Assembly (NCBI GenBank): GCA_964408435.1
Contig: CAYOZL010000015.1
Span: forward strand, 1 to 40,849
DNA from: CAYOZL01 sp964408435
GTDB lineage: Bacteria > Bdellovibrionota_C > UBA2361 > SZUA-149 > CAYOZL01
Direction: 5' to 3'
DNA length: 40,849 nt
Part shown: positions 39,400-40,849 of the stretch, in pieces
Numbering within the stretch: the stretch's first letter is position 1
Layout of the letters: every line of letters starts with the position of its first letter
Program-made: the position numbers and the translations under genes
The notes under the pieces: model-generated
What the model was told of the DNA's origin: nothing
Databases searched by the model: none
What the model saw: only the letters and a program-made list of their open reading frames with translations

Positions 39400-40323
39400 A
39401 TACAAGACAAACAAAATTCAAACACACCTCCAAATAAAACATTAGGCTTTATATTAATACAAGCTTCTGCCCTCTTGTTCTTCTTGGCCTCTGTTCCAAT
39501 TAGGTTAGCTAAGCAAAACTTTCAAGCTTATCCAGAAATTTATTCCGAAAGACATCCTGGTGAATTTACTTTTTACAGATTCTTCATTGGTTTTATTTTT
39601 TTTAGTGTCTTAGTTCTTAAGTCTCCTGAAAAAATTAAACCTAACAAAATTCACTTTTTAATTGCTAGAGCTTTATTTAATTTTAGCTCTCTTACACTAA
39701 TGTTCTACACTGTAGATTATATTTCTGCTTCTACTGGCAGCATTTTAAATATGACCTTCCCTTTATTTGTCGCAATAATTTCCTTTTTTTTCTTAGATAA
39801 AAAATTAGACTATATAGGTTACGTAAGTAGTTTAGTTGCAGTAGTTGGCATTATTCTCACAATGCCAACTACTGTCTCCTATTCGGGGCTTAGTACAGAA
39901 TTGAGTACAGGCTACGGCATTGGTCTACTTTCTGGTTTTACTGGCGCTCTAGCTATTATATTCCTAGGCTTTGCTAGAAAATATAATTCAACTGAAACAG
40001 TTTTATTTTATATGTTCTTTGGAGGCTTAATCTTTTCTTTTATAGCTTTTAGAGAACATATTAATTTCAATATTGATAAGTCTATTATTTATCTATTAAG
40101 TAGCGCTATTTTTGGTGTGGTTGCTCAGTACGCTCTAACTCATAGCTTTAAGTATATTTCTACCGTTGAAGTAAGTGTAACTAGCACTACTAGAATTATT
40201 TATGCTGCACTTTTAGGTGGCATACTAGCAAAAGACCCTAGCTTCTCACTTACTAACTGGATAGGAATAATTCTAATTTTCTTAAGCTCAACATACCTAG
40301 CCTTCAACAACAGCAAGACTTAA
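39397..40323 (+). CDS. EamA/DMT family transporter
   Basis: A 308-residue inner-membrane protein with ten hydrophobic helices in two EamA halves (FYRFFIGFIFFSVLV and ALFNFSSLTLMFYTVDYISA in the first half; VSVTSTTRIIYAALLGGILA in the second). The substrate is unknown. The frame starts at TTG: an in-frame TAG lies two codons upstream and there is no ATG or GTG in the first 35 codons. The start lies in a hairpin arm. A short, Asn/Pro-rich cytoplasmic N-terminus precedes helix 1. Confidence 0.8.
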   Translation: MIQDKQNSNTPPNKTLGFILIQASALLFFLASVPIRLAKQNFQAYPEIYSERHPGEFTFYRFFIGFIFFSVLVLKSPEKIKPNKIHFLIARALFNFSSLTLMFYTVDYISASTGSILNMTFPLFVAIISFFFLDKKLDYIGYVSSLVAVVGIILTMPTTVSYSGLSTELSTGYGIGLLSGFTGALAIIFLGFARKYNSTETVLFYMFFGGLIFSFIAFREHINFNIDKSIIYLLSSAIFGVVAQYALTHSFKYISTVEVSVTSTTRIIYAALLGGILAKDPSFSLTNWIGIILIFLSSTYLAFNNSKT

Positions 40324-40428
40324 GCAACTGAAATCACTTAGAATTCTTAGTTTCTTAAAAAACAAGTAAACTTTTATAAACTAAAGCCCGAAATAACTAT
40401 TAGTAAAATTAAACTATAGGAGAAAAAA

Positions 40429-40848
40429 ATGAAAAATCAAAAAGGTTTTACATTAATTGAATTATTAGTAGTTGTAGCAATTATCGGAATTTTAGCGGCT
40501 ATCGCTATTCCACAGTTTGCTGACTACAAGAAAAGAGCATTTAACTCTAGATCACAGTCTGATTTAAGAAATGGTCTTACTGGTCAAGAAGCTTATTTCA
40601 CTGATGAAGAAGCATATGTTGATTGTAACGGTGCTGCTTGTGAAACTACTCTTCCAGGTTTCGTACTTAGTGACGGAGTTGATATGGATATGGATGCACA
40701 ACTTAGCGACGCTGAGTTCTCTGGACAGTCTTGTCACTCAAAAGGTGATAGAGCTTACAGCTGGCAGTCATCTGGTGGAACTGACGCTGGTGTTATCACT
40801 GACGCGGCAGCAGCTACTTGTACTGCAGCAGCAGCTACTATTGCTTAA
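40429..40848 (+). CDS. pilA: type IV pilin (PilA-like)
   Basis: A 139-residue prepilin. The leader MKNQKG is cleaved before Phe7; the mature N-terminus FTLIELLVVVAIIGILAAIA is the conserved pilin helix with Glu at mature position 5. The globular part is short, with a DSL-like Cys pattern: C-N-G-A-A-C, CHSKGD and one Cys near the C-terminus. AGGAG precedes the ATG. Codon use is more uniform than in neighbours, as in highly expressed genes. The gene ends with TAA one base before the window edge. Its core motif CETTLPGFVLSDGV is echoed by the broken pilin at 16735-16996. Pilus assembly genes are not in the window. Confidence 0.93.
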   Translation: MKNQKGFTLIELLVVVAIIGILAAIAIPQFADYKKRAFNSRSQSDLRNGLTGQEAYFTDEEAYVDCNGAACETTLPGFVLSDGVDMDMDAQLSDAEFSGQSCHSKGDRAYSWQSSGGTDAGVITDAAAATCTAAAATIA

Positions 40849-40849
40849 T

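Overview
This is an AT-rich window (roughly one third G+C by eye) from a Gram-negative, aquatic-type bacterium. The Gram-negative call rests on outer-membrane proteins (an OmpLA-type phospholipase remnant and a beta-barrel 'transporter'), lipoprotein signal peptides, two PEP-CTERM exosortase substrates and a type IV pilin. No rRNA, tRNA, CRISPR array or insertion sequence was found, so the lineage cannot be fixed. The mix of genes (SelO, PPi-type phosphofructokinase, a YtxJ/BrxC-type bacilliredoxin, PEP-CTERM proteins, a Geobacter-like short pilin) suggests an uncultured deltaproteobacterial or Bdellovibrionota-like organism, but that is inference.

Layout. 1-6.0 kb, all minus strand: an edge-truncated small protein, the protein AMPylase SelO, a DbpA-type RNA helicase, a large unknown helical/Cys-rich protein, and a Fic gene broken by an internal deletion. 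6.1-9.2 kb, plus strand: bacilliredoxin, fatty acid desaturase and a CPA1 antiporter, followed by the 3' stub of a second bacilliredoxin. 9.4-10.6 kb: a solitary, compositionally foreign ParB-like gene with its own terminator. 10.9-14.8 kb: a renalase-like flavoprotein and a membrane-fused spermidine-synthase-like protein. 14.8-17.0 kb: an unlisted 37-residue membrane peptide, a DUF6172/YehS pair, and a head-to-head scar of a truncated flavoprotein and a truncated pilin. 17.2-21.0 kb: J-domain protein, response regulator, GDP-fucose synthase, DUF3313 lipoprotein, exported peroxiredoxin. 21.3-24.4 kb: an SDR::phospholipase fusion pseudogene converging on an antiporter plus Usp pair. 24.5-32.8 kb: small membrane protein, YwbE, PPi-PFK, an LRR protein, an HI0933 flavoprotein without a normal start codon, YddG exporter, a Cys-rich repeat secreted protein, thiopurine methyltransferase and exported proteins. 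32.9-34.6 kb: a tandem PEP-CTERM duplication with duplicated terminators. 35.2-40.8 kb: outer-membrane protein, a repeat lipoprotein with a peptidoglycan-binding domain, a second compositionally distinct gene (aldose epimerase), an HPF-like protein, a DMT transporter and the type IV pilin.

The strongest theme is gene erosion by deletion. In at least five places a gene was cut, fused or frameshifted while its neighbours stayed intact: the Fic gene, the bacilliredoxin stub, the flavoprotein/pilin scar, the SDR/OmpLA fusion, and possibly the HI0933 start. Other notable signals are near-leaderless promoters, a possible bidirectional -10 box, strong inverted repeats beside several genes, and short tandem-repeat DNA in intergenic regions.
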